Origin: Dokdonia sp. Dokd-P16
GTDB lineage: Bacteria; Bacteroidota; Bacteroidia; Flavobacteriales; Flavobacteriaceae
NCBI RefSeq assembly: GCF_003095655.1
Contig: NZ_CP029151.1
Span: 2,851,001 to 2,915,000, forward strand
Length of the DNA: 64,000 nt
Direction of reading: 5' to 3'
Below the pieces are notes generated by a model. The model did not search any database. It had not been told where the DNA came from and was given only the letters and a program-made list of their open reading frames with translations. Of the stretch, positions 53,320 to 61,086 are shown one piece after another; within the stretch, counting starts at the first letter, position 1; each line of letters starts with the position of its first letter. Both the position numbers and the translations under genes were made by a program.

Positions 53320-53985
53320 ATGTCAAAAATCTGGTTTCTTGAAGATGTAAATGTTTTTAGCGTGTTGTGTCCCCATAAAACAAAGCAGTATAGAAAGCGG
53401 CATAACTTCTCACAATACGGGAAGCAGGACTTTATTTACTTTGAGGAGGATGCGGCAAATAAGGTGTATTTGATAGAGAAGGGTAAGGTAAAGCTGGGCT
53501 ACTATGCAGAGGATGGTAAGGAGGTGGTGCGGGCGATACTTACTAAGGGCGAACTCTTTGGCGAGAAGGCAATACTAGGGGAGGAGTCGCGCAGTGAGTT
53601 TGCACAGTCTATAGATGCAAAAACCTCGGTATGCCCCGTGCCGGTGTGCCAGATGCAGGAGTTAATGCGCAATAACCACAGCTTTAGTCTTAAGGTGTAT
53701 AAATTTCTCGGGATCAGGTTTAAAAAGTTAGAACGCCGTCTGGACTTGCTACTCTTTAAAGATGCAACCACACGTGTAAAGGAATTTATGACAGAACTAG
53801 CCGAAGATTATGGCTACTGCTGCCCAAATACGGGTGATACCGTAATTAAACATCCCTACACGCAAAAAGATATTGCGAGTCTCATAGGCACCTCACGACC
53901 TACGCTTAATGCGATTATGAACGAGCTTAAGGCGACGCAGTTTTTAGAATTTTCTCGTAATGAAATTCGCATAAAAGTGGCATAA
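53320..53985 (+). CDS. Crp/Fnr family transcriptional regulator
   Basis: A 221-residue Crp/Fnr regulator. Residues about 35-120 form the cyclic-nucleotide-binding-like barrel (IYFEEDAANKVYLIEKGKVKLGYYAEDGKEVV, GELFGEKAIL), then the dimer helix (about 125-150) and the winged helix-turn-helix (YTQKDIASLIGTSRPTLNAIMNELK, about 178-205). The CNB part lacks the Arg-Ser phosphate-cap motif of true cAMP receptors, so the ligand is open. Four cysteines (about 16, 110, 114 and 165-166) are present but not in an Fnr-type cluster. A perfect palindrome lies directly downstream, before the repeat lipoprotein it may control. Confidence 0.87.
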   Translation: MSKIWFLEDVNVFSVLCPHKTKQYRKRHNFSQYGKQDFIYFEEDAANKVYLIEKGKVKLGYYAEDGKEVVRAILTKGELFGEKAILGEESRSEFAQSIDAKTSVCPVPVCQMQELMRNNHSFSLKVYKFLGIRFKKLERRLDLLLFKDATTRVKEFMTELAEDYGYCCPNTGDTVIKHPYTQKDIASLIGTSRPTLNAIMNELKATQFLEFSRNEIRIKVA

Positions 53986-53992
53986 AATCACC

Positions 53993-54014
53993 AAATGTAA
54001 GCTAGCTTACATTT
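53993..54014 (+). promoter_or_regulatory. 22-bp perfect palindrome, putative Crp/Fnr operator
   Basis: Centre at 54003/54004, half-sites AATGTAAGC and its complement, giving TGTAA-N6-TTACA. It lies 55 bp before the repeat lipoprotein gene and 8 bp behind the Crp/Fnr gene. The half-site spacing is that of Crp-type operators. Confidence 0.55.
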
Positions 54015-54068
54015 AAGCAATCTTGATGGTTTTAGATTTACCATATAAATCAAAAAAAACTATCAATA

Positions 54069-55145
54069 ATGAAAAAGCAACTATTAATGGGATGCTTCGC
54101 TCTAGGAGCTATCCTTGTATCGTGTGACTCTGACGACGATACGACCACAAACGCAATCACACCAGAAGCTGGGACGCTAGCAGGAGGTCCTTTTACCTTC
54201 TTTGTAGATGGAGCACCAGATATGGTAACGGGCGTGACACTCACTGGCGAACTAGTAGGAGATGTGACTACTTTTGTAGTAACAGATGACTCTAAAAACA
54301 TCTTAGGAATCCCACCTACGCTGGAGGCGCTGGAGGGTGTAAACTTTGACGATGCTGGTGTGGGTGCCTGTTACATCTATCACCTTGCATATCAAGATGG
54401 CTTGAGCGGACTAGCAACGGGTGAAAATCTTGACGACTTTGCAGGAGATTTTGAGCTCTCTAACTTTCTTGTCGTAAACCGTAACGCGGGACCACTTGCT
54501 GCCGAAATCGTAGGAGGACCTTTTGAGTTTTGTGTAGATGGTACGCCAGATATGGTGAGCGGTTTATCACTCATGGGTGATTCTGTAGGATCTGAGAATA
54601 GTTGGGTGATTACCACAGACACTGGCGAAATTTTAGGATTACCACCTACGCTTGATGCAGTGCAGGGTGTAAACTTTGACGATGCAGGAGCAGGAATCTG
54701 CCTTATCTGGTACCTACGCTATGAGCCAGGACTAGAAGGGCTGGAAGTGGGAGCAAATGCAAATGACCTTACGGGAGTTTTTGATCTTTCTGAACCTGTA
54801 GAAGTAGTACGTAACGAGGCCATCGCTGCCGAAATTACTGGAGGTCCTTTTACCTTTACCGTAGACGGCACACCAGATATGGTAAGCGGGCTAGGTCTTA
54901 CGGGAGAGAGCGTAGGCGCTTTAAATAGCTGGGTGATCACTACAGATACTGGAGAGATTCTGGGATTACCACCTACACTGGCTGCGGTAGAGGGTGTAAA
55001 CTTTGACGATGCTGGGACGGGCGTTTGCCTTATCTGGTACCTGCGTTATGAGGAAGGACTTACCGGCCTTATGGTGGGTGCAAATGCAAATGACCTAAGC
55101 GGTTGTTTTGACTTATCAGAACCTGTGACGGTTACTCGTAATTAA
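54069..55145 (+). CDS. Lipoprotein with three tandem ~100-residue repeats
   Basis: A 358-residue lipoprotein (lipobox ILVSC, Cys19; DSDDD follows). Three repeats begin at residues 39, 149 and 258. Each has GGPFTFTVDGTPDMVSG, NSWVITTDTGEILGLPPTL, GVNFDDAGAGICLIWYLRYE, GLTGL, VGANANDLSG-FDLSEPV and ends with V-RN. Repeats 2 and 3 are nearly the same even at the DNA level; repeat 1 is more diverged and less regular. I do not know a named family for it; it is likely a surface-exposed adhesion or binding protein. Position behind a Crp/Fnr gene and a palindrome suggests control by that regulator. Confidence 0.8.
   Translation: MKKQLLMGCFALGAILVSCDSDDDTTTNAITPEAGTLAGGPFTFFVDGAPDMVTGVTLTGELVGDVTTFVVTDDSKNILGIPPTLEALEGVNFDDAGVGACYIYHLAYQDGLSGLATGENLDDFAGDFELSNFLVVNRNAGPLAAEIVGGPFEFCVDGTPDMVSGLSLMGDSVGSENSWVITTDTGEILGLPPTLDAVQGVNFDDAGAGICLIWYLRYEPGLEGLEVGANANDLTGVFDLSEPVEVVRNEAIAAEITGGPFTFTVDGTPDMVSGLGLTGESVGALNSWVITTDTGEILGLPPTLAAVEGVNFDDAGTGVCLIWYLRYEEGLTGLMVGANANDLSGCFDLSEPVTVTRN
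54183..54485 (+). repeat. Lipoprotein repeat 1
   Basis: First ~100-residue unit (residues 39-139), the most diverged copy (FVVTDDSKNILGIPP instead of WVITTDTGEILGLPP). Confidence 0.75.
54513..54815 (+). repeat. Lipoprotein repeat 2
   Basis: Second unit (residues 149-249), very close to repeat 3. Confidence 0.8.
54840..55142 (+). repeat. Lipoprotein repeat 3
   Basis: Third unit (residues 258-358), ending at the protein C-terminus. Confidence 0.8.
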
Positions 55146-55165
55146 GTATAAAAAAACGTAAGTTT

Positions 55166-55204
55166 AATGCGTGTGTACGACTCATCGTGCACACGCATTT
55201 TTTT
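55166..55204 (+). terminator. Terminator after repeat lipoprotein
   Basis: A 10-bp stem AATGCGTGTG/CACACGCATT extended by a second 4-bp stem, followed by seven T. An in-frame ATG lies inside it, which argues against a TlpA start there. Confidence 0.88.
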
Positions 55205-55211
55205 ATTCCCT

Positions 55212-55784
55212 ATGGCTCAGAAAAAAAGATTTAGTTGGCAAAATATAGTGTTCATCATTGTGATTCTCCTGCTTATTATTCCGCAGACGAGGACTCCTAT
55301 TCAAGTGGCAATAAATAAGGTGAAGGTGGCGATTTTTTCTCCGTCCGCTTTCGCGAAAAAGGACCAAACTCAACTCCAGTCTTTTGATTATAAAGTAAGC
55401 TCGCTTGAAGGAATCCCAGTCGAAGTAGGCGTAGGGAAGGGCAAAGTCACTTTTATAAGTTACTGGGCAACCTGGTGCCCTCCGTGTATTGCCGAACTAC
55501 CATCTATAGCCGAACTGCATGCAGATTATGGAGATAAAATGACGTTCTTGCTCATCACAAACGAAGATCCTGAAGTAGTCAAAAAGTTTATGATCAAAAG
55601 AGAGCTAGACCTCCCAGCAGTACTACCTGCGATGGAAACACCGGAGCTACTTTTTGAACGCTCGATACCTACGAGTTACATCATAGATCAAGAAGGAAAT
55701 ATTGTGGTGAAAGAAACAGGCGCCTCAAACTGGAATAGCGACAGCATAAGAACCATTATAGACAACCTACTCGCCAAAGATTAA
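55212..55784 (+). CDS. TlpA-like membrane-anchored thioredoxin
   Basis: A 190-residue protein with an N-terminal anchor (about residues 9-28, IVFIIVILLLIIPQ) and a thioredoxin domain with SYWATWCPPCIAEL (Cys89, Cys92) and SIPTSYIIDQEGNIV. It should reduce disulfides in the periplasm. The start ATG 55212 lies after the terminator hairpin; an earlier in-frame ATG at 55167 lies inside the hairpin and is rejected. A one-sided palindrome at 55349-55358 is read as AFAKK. Confidence 0.88.
   Translation: MAQKKRFSWQNIVFIIVILLLIIPQTRTPIQVAINKVKVAIFSPSAFAKKDQTQLQSFDYKVSSLEGIPVEVGVGKGKVTFISYWATWCPPCIAELPSIAELHADYGDKMTFLLITNEDPEVVKKFMIKRELDLPAVLPAMETPELLFERSIPTSYIIDQEGNIVVKETGASNWNSDSIRTIIDNLLAKD
55349..55358. 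repeat. Iterated palindrome, one-sided variant, inside TlpA gene
   Basis: TTTCGCGAAA with CGC on the left arm; read as AFAKK. Confidence 0.8.
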
Positions 55785-56083
55785 TCTTCTACCCGCCAGA
55801 ATATAAACGGAATTTCCATTTCCTCTGAAGAAATGGTTGCCGTAAGCACATCATCAAAGTAAGAATAGGTAATCACCTTAGGAAACTCATTCTCAGGATT
55901 TACAGCTGTAAATGACTTACCGTCATTCTCGGTGATCTTAAAAATCGTAGGCGTTTCATTAGGTCCGCTTATCTGTAGTTGCCACTCGTTTTTCTTTTGT
56001 ACAAGACGTATGCGCTCGTTAAAAACGGTATCCTCGTCTTCGTTCCAAGCACAAGAGGCGTTATTACAAAGTAAGCAAGAATA
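55781..56083 (-). pseudogene. C-terminal half of a split small lipoprotein gene
   Basis: An open frame of about 100 codons without a start, ending TAA 55781-55783. It encodes DEDTVFNERIRLVQKKNEWQ, then FKITENDGKSFTAVNPENEF and IPFIFWRVED, which reads as the C-terminal part of the same DUF6265-like small lipoprotein whose N-terminal part lies at 57034-57282 on the same strand. The two halves are separated by about 1 kb of unrelated DNA. Confidence 0.7.
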
Positions 56084-56096
56084 TCATTTTACATAT

Positions 56097-57076
56097 TATC
56101 GATTGTTTTAGTCACTCAAACTGATATCTATTCTATTCCATCTTTTAAAGTATACACTAACTATTTCGAAATCTGTACCATCAAAATGCAAACTCCATTT
56201 GTTAGATTTCTCTGTTGGATACGTAACTTGACTCGGAATTATTTTTAATTCCAAATTAGGGTTCTCATGATATTCTTCAAATTGTTTTCGTACTTCGGAT
56301 TTAATTTCTTGCGTAATAATTTTTGGAATTTCGAGGTCACTATCAGTCTTTAATTTTTCCAAAAATGCTAGTTGAAAATTGGTTAATTTCTGTGGTACTT
56401 CAAAATCAATGAACCCCGTTAATTTATTTTCTATATTTTCTCTGAGCGTTGTATCCTTTTCTATCTCTAAGCTTCTGCGAATAAGATTCTCCTTAAAATC
56501 AATTAGTAATTTGGCATATTTGCTTTTATCTTCAAGTTGCTGTAATTCTTGAGATATTTTAAATGCTTGATCAGCGTAGTATTTCCCAGGTGAATTAGCA
56601 TTGTTATTTTCTTGTGATGATTTATTATAGTACTCAATTGCAAGCTTTATTTCACCTAATTCATGATATGAATCACCTAAATCTTTATAAATTTTTGTAA
56701 TGGGATCGGATTCATTGGGTTGATGTTTTTTTAGATACTTAACTATTCCTAAAAATATTTGAATTGCTATTCCATGCTCTTCGACTTGATCTTGCAAACA
56801 TATTTGTGACCATTTATAAGGAACTTCATTATTCAATTGTCCGTAATAGAAATATGCTTTAAATGCTTTTTTCCATTCTTTTGAATTATTTAGAGTTGTT
56901 GTAAATGATAAGTAGTTCCTTAAAGTGATTTCCTCTCCTAATTGGATGTCATCCCACCAAACGGGTTGTTCAATATCGAGATTAAAGTCATTTAATTTAT
57001 ATGTTATGATCATATTTTAATTTAAATATTAAGTCAAATAACTATAATTCGTTTATTCACTTTAGAATAATCGATA
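56097..57076. mobile_element. Putative ~980-bp insert bounded by imperfect inverted repeats
   Basis: The ends 56097-56110 and 57063-57076 form an inverted repeat with 12 of 14 positions matching (TATCGATT-TT-TA). It separates the two halves of a small lipoprotein gene and carries one gene for a TPR-like protein. It has no transposase, so it may be a non-autonomous element or a passenger cassette; a target duplication is not clear. Confidence 0.45.
56108..57013 (-). CDS. TPR-like protein inside the insert
   Basis: A 301-residue cytosolic protein. Around residues 107-132 there is one clear tetratricopeptide-like helix pair (KIYKDLGDSYHELGEIKLAIEYYN), with further helical repeats on both sides (about 45-100 and 140-200). 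The N-terminal part (WWDDIQLGEEITLRNYL) and C-terminal strands are not recognised. It is AT-rich compared with the flanking genes and occupies nearly all of the insert that splits the small lipoprotein gene. Function unknown; TPR proteins usually hold partners. Confidence 0.65.
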   Translation of the reverse strand: MIITYKLNDFNLDIEQPVWWDDIQLGEEITLRNYLSFTTTLNNSKEWKKAFKAYFYYGQLNNEVPYKWSQICLQDQVEEHGIAIQIFLGIVKYLKKHQPNESDPITKIYKDLGDSYHELGEIKLAIEYYNKSSQENNNANSPGKYYADQAFKISQELQQLEDKSKYAKLLIDFKENLIRRSLEIEKDTTLRENIENKLTGFIDFEVPQKLTNFQLAFLEKLKTDSDLEIPKIITQEIKSEVRKQFEEYHENPNLELKIIPSQVTYPTEKSNKWSLHFDGTDFEIVSVYFKRWNRIDISLSD

Positions 57077-57282
57077 GCTGGCGTAGTATCATGACCACGT
57101 AGCTCTGTCGCCGTAACTGTTTTCCAGTGTTCAAAGGTCTCACTGCCGCCTTTGCTATTAGTGCGCTCCCAGTCTCCTAGTAGATAATCAAAAGGTGTGG
57201 TAACTTTTTGTACGGGTGCTTTCTCCTTACAAGCGATATAGCTCATTACTAGACAAGAAATGATAAGAATACGTATGCGCAT
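57034..57282 (-). pseudogene. N-terminal half of a split small lipoprotein gene
   Basis: An 82-residue frame with a lipoprotein signal (CLVMSYIAC, Cys18) and then DYLLGDWERTNSKGGSETFEHW, typical of the N-terminus of DUF6265-like lipoproteins, which run to about 150 residues. After TATELRGH it turns into unrelated residues and stops. The missing C-terminus is found on the same strand at 55781-56083, beyond the insert. Confidence 0.7.
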
Positions 57283-57319
57283 ATAAGCTTATGTTTAGGT
57301 GAGAAAACTAGTGGAAATA

Positions 57320-57925
57320 TTATCCGTGTATGGTTTCTGTAACACTTAGATCCTTCATCACTTGCTTTTCAAAATCTAAAAGTTCTTGCCACTTCGCATC
57401 TACTTTTGCTCTGTCTCCGTACTGGCGGGCAAAGTTTAAGAACATCGTATAGTGTCCAGCCTCGCTTATCATGAGTTTTCGGTAAAACTTCGCAAGCTTT
57501 TTATCTTCAAGCTCCTCAGACAGTAAGCGGAAACGCTCACAGCTTCTACCTTCAATCAGTGCCGCAACCAATAATCTATTTACTAAACTCTCTACTCTTG
57601 ATCCTCCTTTTGGGAAAAAGAAGCGTAGCTTGTGCACATAAGCATCTTTGCGCTCACGACCTAGGTGTAATCCTCTTTCTACCATGATGTCATGCACCAT
57701 TTTAAAGTGGCTCATTTCTTCCATAGCAAGATCACTCATTGCACTCACAAGCTCTGTGTATTCTGGAAAACCTATGATAAACGAAATCGCACTTGAAGCA
57801 GCTTTCTGCTCGCAGTAGGCGTGGTCCGTAAGTATTTCTTCTATGTTTTTTTCTACAATATTTACCCAGCGAGGATCTGTAGGTAATTTAAGGTGGAGCA
57901 TCTGGATAGCTTCTTTATTTTCCAT
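57320..57925 (-). CDS. miaE: tRNA-(ms2io6A)-hydroxylase
   Basis: A 201-residue ferritin-like non-haem diiron protein of the MiaE family. Iron ligands are set in helices: EKNIEEILTDHAYCEQKAASS, SDLAMEEMSHFKMVHDIM (Glu-Glu-His), ALIEGRSCERFRLLSE and ISEAGHYTMF (Glu, His). MiaE hydroxylates the isopentenyl side chain of the modified adenosine 37 in tRNAs reading U-starting codons. It lies 12 bp downstream of dnaX on the same strand, probably one transcript. Confidence 0.92.
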   Translation of the reverse strand: MENKEAIQMLHLKLPTDPRWVNIVEKNIEEILTDHAYCEQKAASSAISFIIGFPEYTELVSAMSDLAMEEMSHFKMVHDIMVERGLHLGRERKDAYVHKLRFFFPKGGSRVESLVNRLLVAALIEGRSCERFRLLSEELEDKKLAKFYRKLMISEAGHYTMFLNFARQYGDRAKVDAKWQELLDFEKQVMKDLSVTETIHG

Positions 57926-57937
57926 AGCGTGTTTTTT

Positions 57938-59842
57938 TTATAGGTCGAGATCAAATGTTTTCCTGAGAATATCTAGCGCAGGATTATGTTCTCGTAGTTT
58001 ATCATATCGTTCTTGAGCAGTATACGCATATTTGCGCTGTACTTCTTCATTTACTGTAATTCCTAAAGTAATATCATAATTGTTAAGACTACGTTTTAAA
58101 AATTCAAGTAGTGGCCCTTGAGCGCGTTCTACCTCAATTTTCATCGTCTCGTTAGGATATTCTAGTTCAATAGTAGTCCCATTTAAAGTCGGCTGATCTG
58201 CTTCTAGGTTAGAGGCAATAATACGTTCTCCTTTTGCAAGGAGACGCTTTACATACTCTGCCCAGGCAGCTTGCATCGCAACTTCTGTAAAAGGTTCTGT
58301 AGGTAGATTTTCAATATCTACTTTCTTGTTTGCTTTTTTGAGTTCGAGCTCCTTTTTCTTCTGTAAGCCTTTAAGCGATAACCCAGACACACGATCCTTG
58401 CGCAAAGATAATTCTGGTACGCTAGGAGTGGTAGGTGATGCTTGTGGTGTTACGGGAGCAGCTTGCTGTGTAGCTGCAGTGTTTTGTGTAGGAGCTGTGT
58501 TTTGCGTTGGTGCTTGTGATGGTTGCGTAGCACTTGAAGCTTGTGCAGCTATATTTTCTTGTACAGGAACACTTTGCTGTGCAGTAGGCGGTGGAGTAGG
58601 AGTGCTCGGTGCTTGCGTAGCAGCCGCTGCTACTGGTGCAGCACTTGTAGCACTTGGTGCTTGTGTAGCTGCAGTATTAGTTGGAGCAACTGCCGTTTGC
58701 GTTTGTGGTGCAGCGCCAGTCTGTGTATGATCTACTTTATAATAAGAAGGTGGTACTAAGAACGGACCGTCATTTTTTTTTTCTCCATCAAAAGTGATAG
58801 AGGCAAGTTGCATGAGGCAAAGTTCTACAAGAAGTCGCTGGTTGCGGCTGGTTCTAAATTTGAGATCACAATCATTTGCGATATTGATAGCTTCCATTAA
58901 GAAAGCCATATCAGTTTTTTGTGATTGCTCGTAGTACTTTTTCTTAGTAGTATCGCCTACTTCCAATAAATGAATCGTCGGCGGATTTTTACAAACCATC
59001 AAATCTCTAAAGTGAGAAGCAAGACCAGCTATGTAGTGATGTCCATCAAAACCACGAGACAAGATATCGTTATACTGTACCAGTACTTGTGGGATATCAT
59101 TTGTAAGTAGATAATCTGTGGTGGTAAAATAGGTATCGTAGTCTAGAACGTTTAAGTTCTCTGTAACTGCCTTTCGCGTAAGCGTTTTACCACTAAAGCT
59201 CACTACGCGGTCAAAAATGGATAATGCATCACGCATCGCACCATCTGCCTTTTGAGCAATGATGTGTAAAGCTTCTTCATCTGCTTCAATACCTTCTTCT
59301 TGCGCAATCTGTACAAGGTGCTTACGAGCATCTGTCACTGTAATTCGCTTAAAGTCAAAAATCTGACAACGAGAAAGTATCGTAGGGATGATTTTATGTT
59401 TTTCTGTAGTCGCTAGTATAAAGATAGCGTGCTTGGGAGGTTCTTCTAGTGTTTTAAGAAACGCATTAAAAGCTGCTGCAGAGAGCATGTGCACCTCATC
59501 AATAATATAGACTTTATACTTTCCTACTTGTGGTGGGATGCGTACTTGATCTATAAGACTACGTATATCATCTACAGAGTTGTTTGACGCTGCATCAAGC
59601 TCAAATACGTTGAAAGCGAAGTCCTCATCTGGGCTTGTATTTTCGTCGGTATTAATTTGCTTTGCAAGAATACGTGCACAACTCGTCTTACCTACACCAC
59701 GAGGACCACAAAAGAGTAGCGCCTGAGCGAGGTGGTTGTTGCGTATTGCGTTTTCTAAAGTGTTAGTAATAGCCTGTTGTCCTACAACATCTTTAAAGGT
59801 GGTGGGACGGTATTTTCGGGCAGATACTATAAAAGGTTCCAT
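57938..59842 (-). CDS. dnaX: DNA polymerase III subunit gamma/tau
   Basis: A 634-residue clamp-loader ATPase subunit. Walker A CGPRGVGKTSC (about 46-56), Walker B IIDEVHMLS, the sensor SRC segment and the clamp-loader lid domain are in order, then a ~110-residue linker rich in A, P, T and Q (about 375-485) and a C-terminal tau-like domain. The zinc module that follows Walker A in other bacteria (four Cys) is missing: only about 19 residues without Cys connect ARILAK to ELDAASNN. I start at ATG 59840-59842; the GTG two codons before overlaps a promoter element. Confidence 0.95.
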   Translation of the reverse strand: MEPFIVSARKYRPTTFKDVVGQQAITNTLENAIRNNHLAQALLFCGPRGVGKTSCARILAKQINTDENTSPDEDFAFNVFELDAASNNSVDDIRSLIDQVRIPPQVGKYKVYIIDEVHMLSAAAFNAFLKTLEEPPKHAIFILATTEKHKIIPTILSRCQIFDFKRITVTDARKHLVQIAQEEGIEADEEALHIIAQKADGAMRDALSIFDRVVSFSGKTLTRKAVTENLNVLDYDTYFTTTDYLLTNDIPQVLVQYNDILSRGFDGHHYIAGLASHFRDLMVCKNPPTIHLLEVGDTTKKKYYEQSQKTDMAFLMEAINIANDCDLKFRTSRNQRLLVELCLMQLASITFDGEKKNDGPFLVPPSYYKVDHTQTGAAPQTQTAVAPTNTAATQAPSATSAAPVAAAATQAPSTPTPPPTAQQSVPVQENIAAQASSATQPSQAPTQNTAPTQNTAATQQAAPVTPQASPTTPSVPELSLRKDRVSGLSLKGLQKKKELELKKANKKVDIENLPTEPFTEVAMQAAWAEYVKRLLAKGERIIASNLEADQPTLNGTTIELEYPNETMKIEVERAQGPLLEFLKRSLNNYDITLGITVNEEVQRKYAYTAQERYDKLREHNPALDILRKTFDLDL

Positions 59843-59847
59843 ACTCA

Positions 59848-59855
59848 CAAATATA
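59848..59855 (-). promoter_or_regulatory. -7 element TATATTTG of dnaX with very short leader
   Basis: On the minus strand matches TAnnTTTG, ending 5 bp before ATG 59842, so the dnaX transcript would be almost leaderless. Confidence 0.45.
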
Positions 59856-59900
59856 ATGGGGTACGTATAATTATGCTAGTGAGTATGGACTCTTTATTGC

Positions 59901-60120
59901 TTATTTATTAACAGTAAGTGCAGAGAGCTTCTGGTCAATCACATGCACCATAATCTGGTAGCTGTGACTAGCCATTTCATCTTTAGTGCTCCATTTTTTT
60001 GCGTTGCATATAGCTTTCCTGCGATATGCCATTAATCGCCTCAGTTTTGGCGATGAGTTGAATAGGGATTTCATACTTCGAGTGTTTTTGTTTGCAGTTG
60101 TAAAATATAATTTTTTTTAC
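59901..60120 (-). pseudogene. Small hypothetical gene with a one-base frameshift
   Basis: Two overlapping frames join at a run of seven A on the minus strand (59994-60000 as T). Upstream: HSKYEIPIQLIAKTEAINGI and SQESYMQRKK; downstream: WSTKDEMASHSYQIMVHV and IDQKLSALTVNK, ending TAA 59901-59903. Removing one A fuses them into one reasonable small helical protein. No start codon is clear for the upstream part. Whether it is a true broken gene or a sequencing error in the A-run is open. Confidence 0.4.
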
Positions 60121-60157
60121 AATTAGTTAGCAATATGATAACAATTTGCGCAAAAAA

Positions 60158-60322
60158 TTATGAATGCTGTGATATTTGCTTCTCAATCTCTGCAGCTTCT
60201 GCATATAGACTATCACTTGCACTTCTATCACTCTTAGATAGTTGGTACGCCTTTTCTAAAATTTTTTTGTGTTTTTCCTGAAGTTTCTCTACTTCGCTTT
60301 TCTTTTTAAATAATCCGAACAT
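60158..60322 (-). CDS. Small Lacal_2735-type protein
   Basis: A 54-residue protein: MFGLFKKKSEVEKLQEKHKK, then ILEKAYQLSKSDRSASDSLY and AEAAEIEKQISQHS. The MFGLFKKKSE start and the later S-DR-ASD--YAEA segment match the flavobacterial Lacal_2735 family of tiny helical proteins of unknown role. A single charged helix-rich chain without signal peptide. Confidence 0.75.
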   Translation of the reverse strand: MFGLFKKKSEVEKLQEKHKKILEKAYQLSKSDRSASDSLYAEAAEIEKQISQHS

Positions 60323-60442
60323 AGCTTCTTTTTTTACATAAAGATACGGTTAATAAGAAAGGATGTCAACGAGTTTAGGAGAGTTTTACAATTCAGTAAT
60401 GAATTTCTACACTTCGGTAAGTACTAGTTTTAAAAAAGAGGG

Positions 60443-60468
60443 TTTGATATGATATTTACATCATCAAA
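60443..60468 (+). promoter_or_regulatory. TTTGAT-N14-ATCAAA inverted repeat before the 2TM genes
   Basis: Dyad 15 bp before the first 2TM gene. It could be an operator of the 2TM-amidohydrolase operon; no matching regulator is proven. Confidence 0.3.
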
Positions 60469-60483
60469 CAAAAAATAAACGTC

Positions 60484-60768
60484 ATGAACACATCAAATCA
60501 AAAAACCAAGTACGACAGAGCACAAGCAAAAGTAAGTGAGCTTAAAGAATTTTATAACCACCTAGGGACCTACCTCATCTTTGTATGTTTCTTCTTAATA
60601 TTAAACTTTTATACCACAGGTTTTTTCTGGGCTATATTTCCTATCGCAGGTTGGGGGATCGGGATACTAAGTCATGCTGCAAAGACCTTTGGCTGGAATC
60701 CTTTCTTTTCAAAAGATTGGGAAAAACGTAAGATAGATGAGTACATTCGTAACGAGGACTTTAAATAA
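60484..60768 (+). CDS. 2TM domain protein 1
   Basis: A 94-residue protein of the 2TM family: YDRAQAKVSELKEFYNHL, two membrane segments (about residues 28-46 and 50-66) and the end motif WEKRKIDEYI. In Flavobacteriia 2TM domains often sit at the N-terminus of sensor histidine kinases that pair with LytTR response regulators; here the domain stands alone. First of three adjacent 2TM genes, 6 bp before the next. Confidence 0.88.
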   Translation: MNTSNQKTKYDRAQAKVSELKEFYNHLGTYLIFVCFFLILNFYTTGFFWAIFPIAGWGIGILSHAAKTFGWNPFFSKDWEKRKIDEYIRNEDFK

Positions 60769-60774
60769 AATAAC

Positions 60775-61086
60775 ATGGAAACACAGAAAGAAAAGTATCA
60801 AAGAGCTACAGAACATGTGCAAAATGTTAAGAAATTTTATGGCAAGATTATCAATGCTATTATCGTTTCGGCTATTGTTGCAGCTATAAATTACTATGTT
60901 AATGAGTTTCGCAATCCGTGGGTATTGTGGGTAATTGGCTTCTCTTTACTAGGTATCGTTATTGAAGCTATCAAGCTATATGGTATCAACTTTTTTTTAG
61001 GCAAGGGATGGGAGCAACGTAAAATACAAGAGCATTTAAAAAAGGAAGAAAACGAATCGCAGTCTAATACACTATTTAAGAAATAA
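60775..61086 (+). CDS. 2TM domain protein 2
   Basis: A 103-residue 2TM protein: YQRATEHVQNVKKFYGKI, membrane segments at about 25-42 and 50-68, and WEQRKIQEHLKKEE at the end. Its stop shares one base with the start of the third 2TM gene. Divergent from its neighbours in sequence but clearly paralogous. Confidence 0.88.
   Translation: METQKEKYQRATEHVQNVKKFYGKIINAIIVSAIVAAINYYVNEFRNPWVLWVIGFSLLGIVIEAIKLYGINFFLGKGWEQRKIQEHLKKEENESQSNTLFKK

Noticed and set aside
56040-56100. Integron attC-like site near GCGTTATTAC
   Set aside because: Only a core-like heptamer is seen; no paired half-sites or integrase.
40000-57000. Prophage or integrative element
   Set aside because: No integrase, portal, capsid or relaxase gene and no long direct repeats at the edges.
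59163-59178. CTTTCGCGTAAGCG in dnaX as a further palindrome copy
   Set aside because: The centre-right arm carries a T instead of A, so it is not TTTCGCGAAA; counted as decay or chance.
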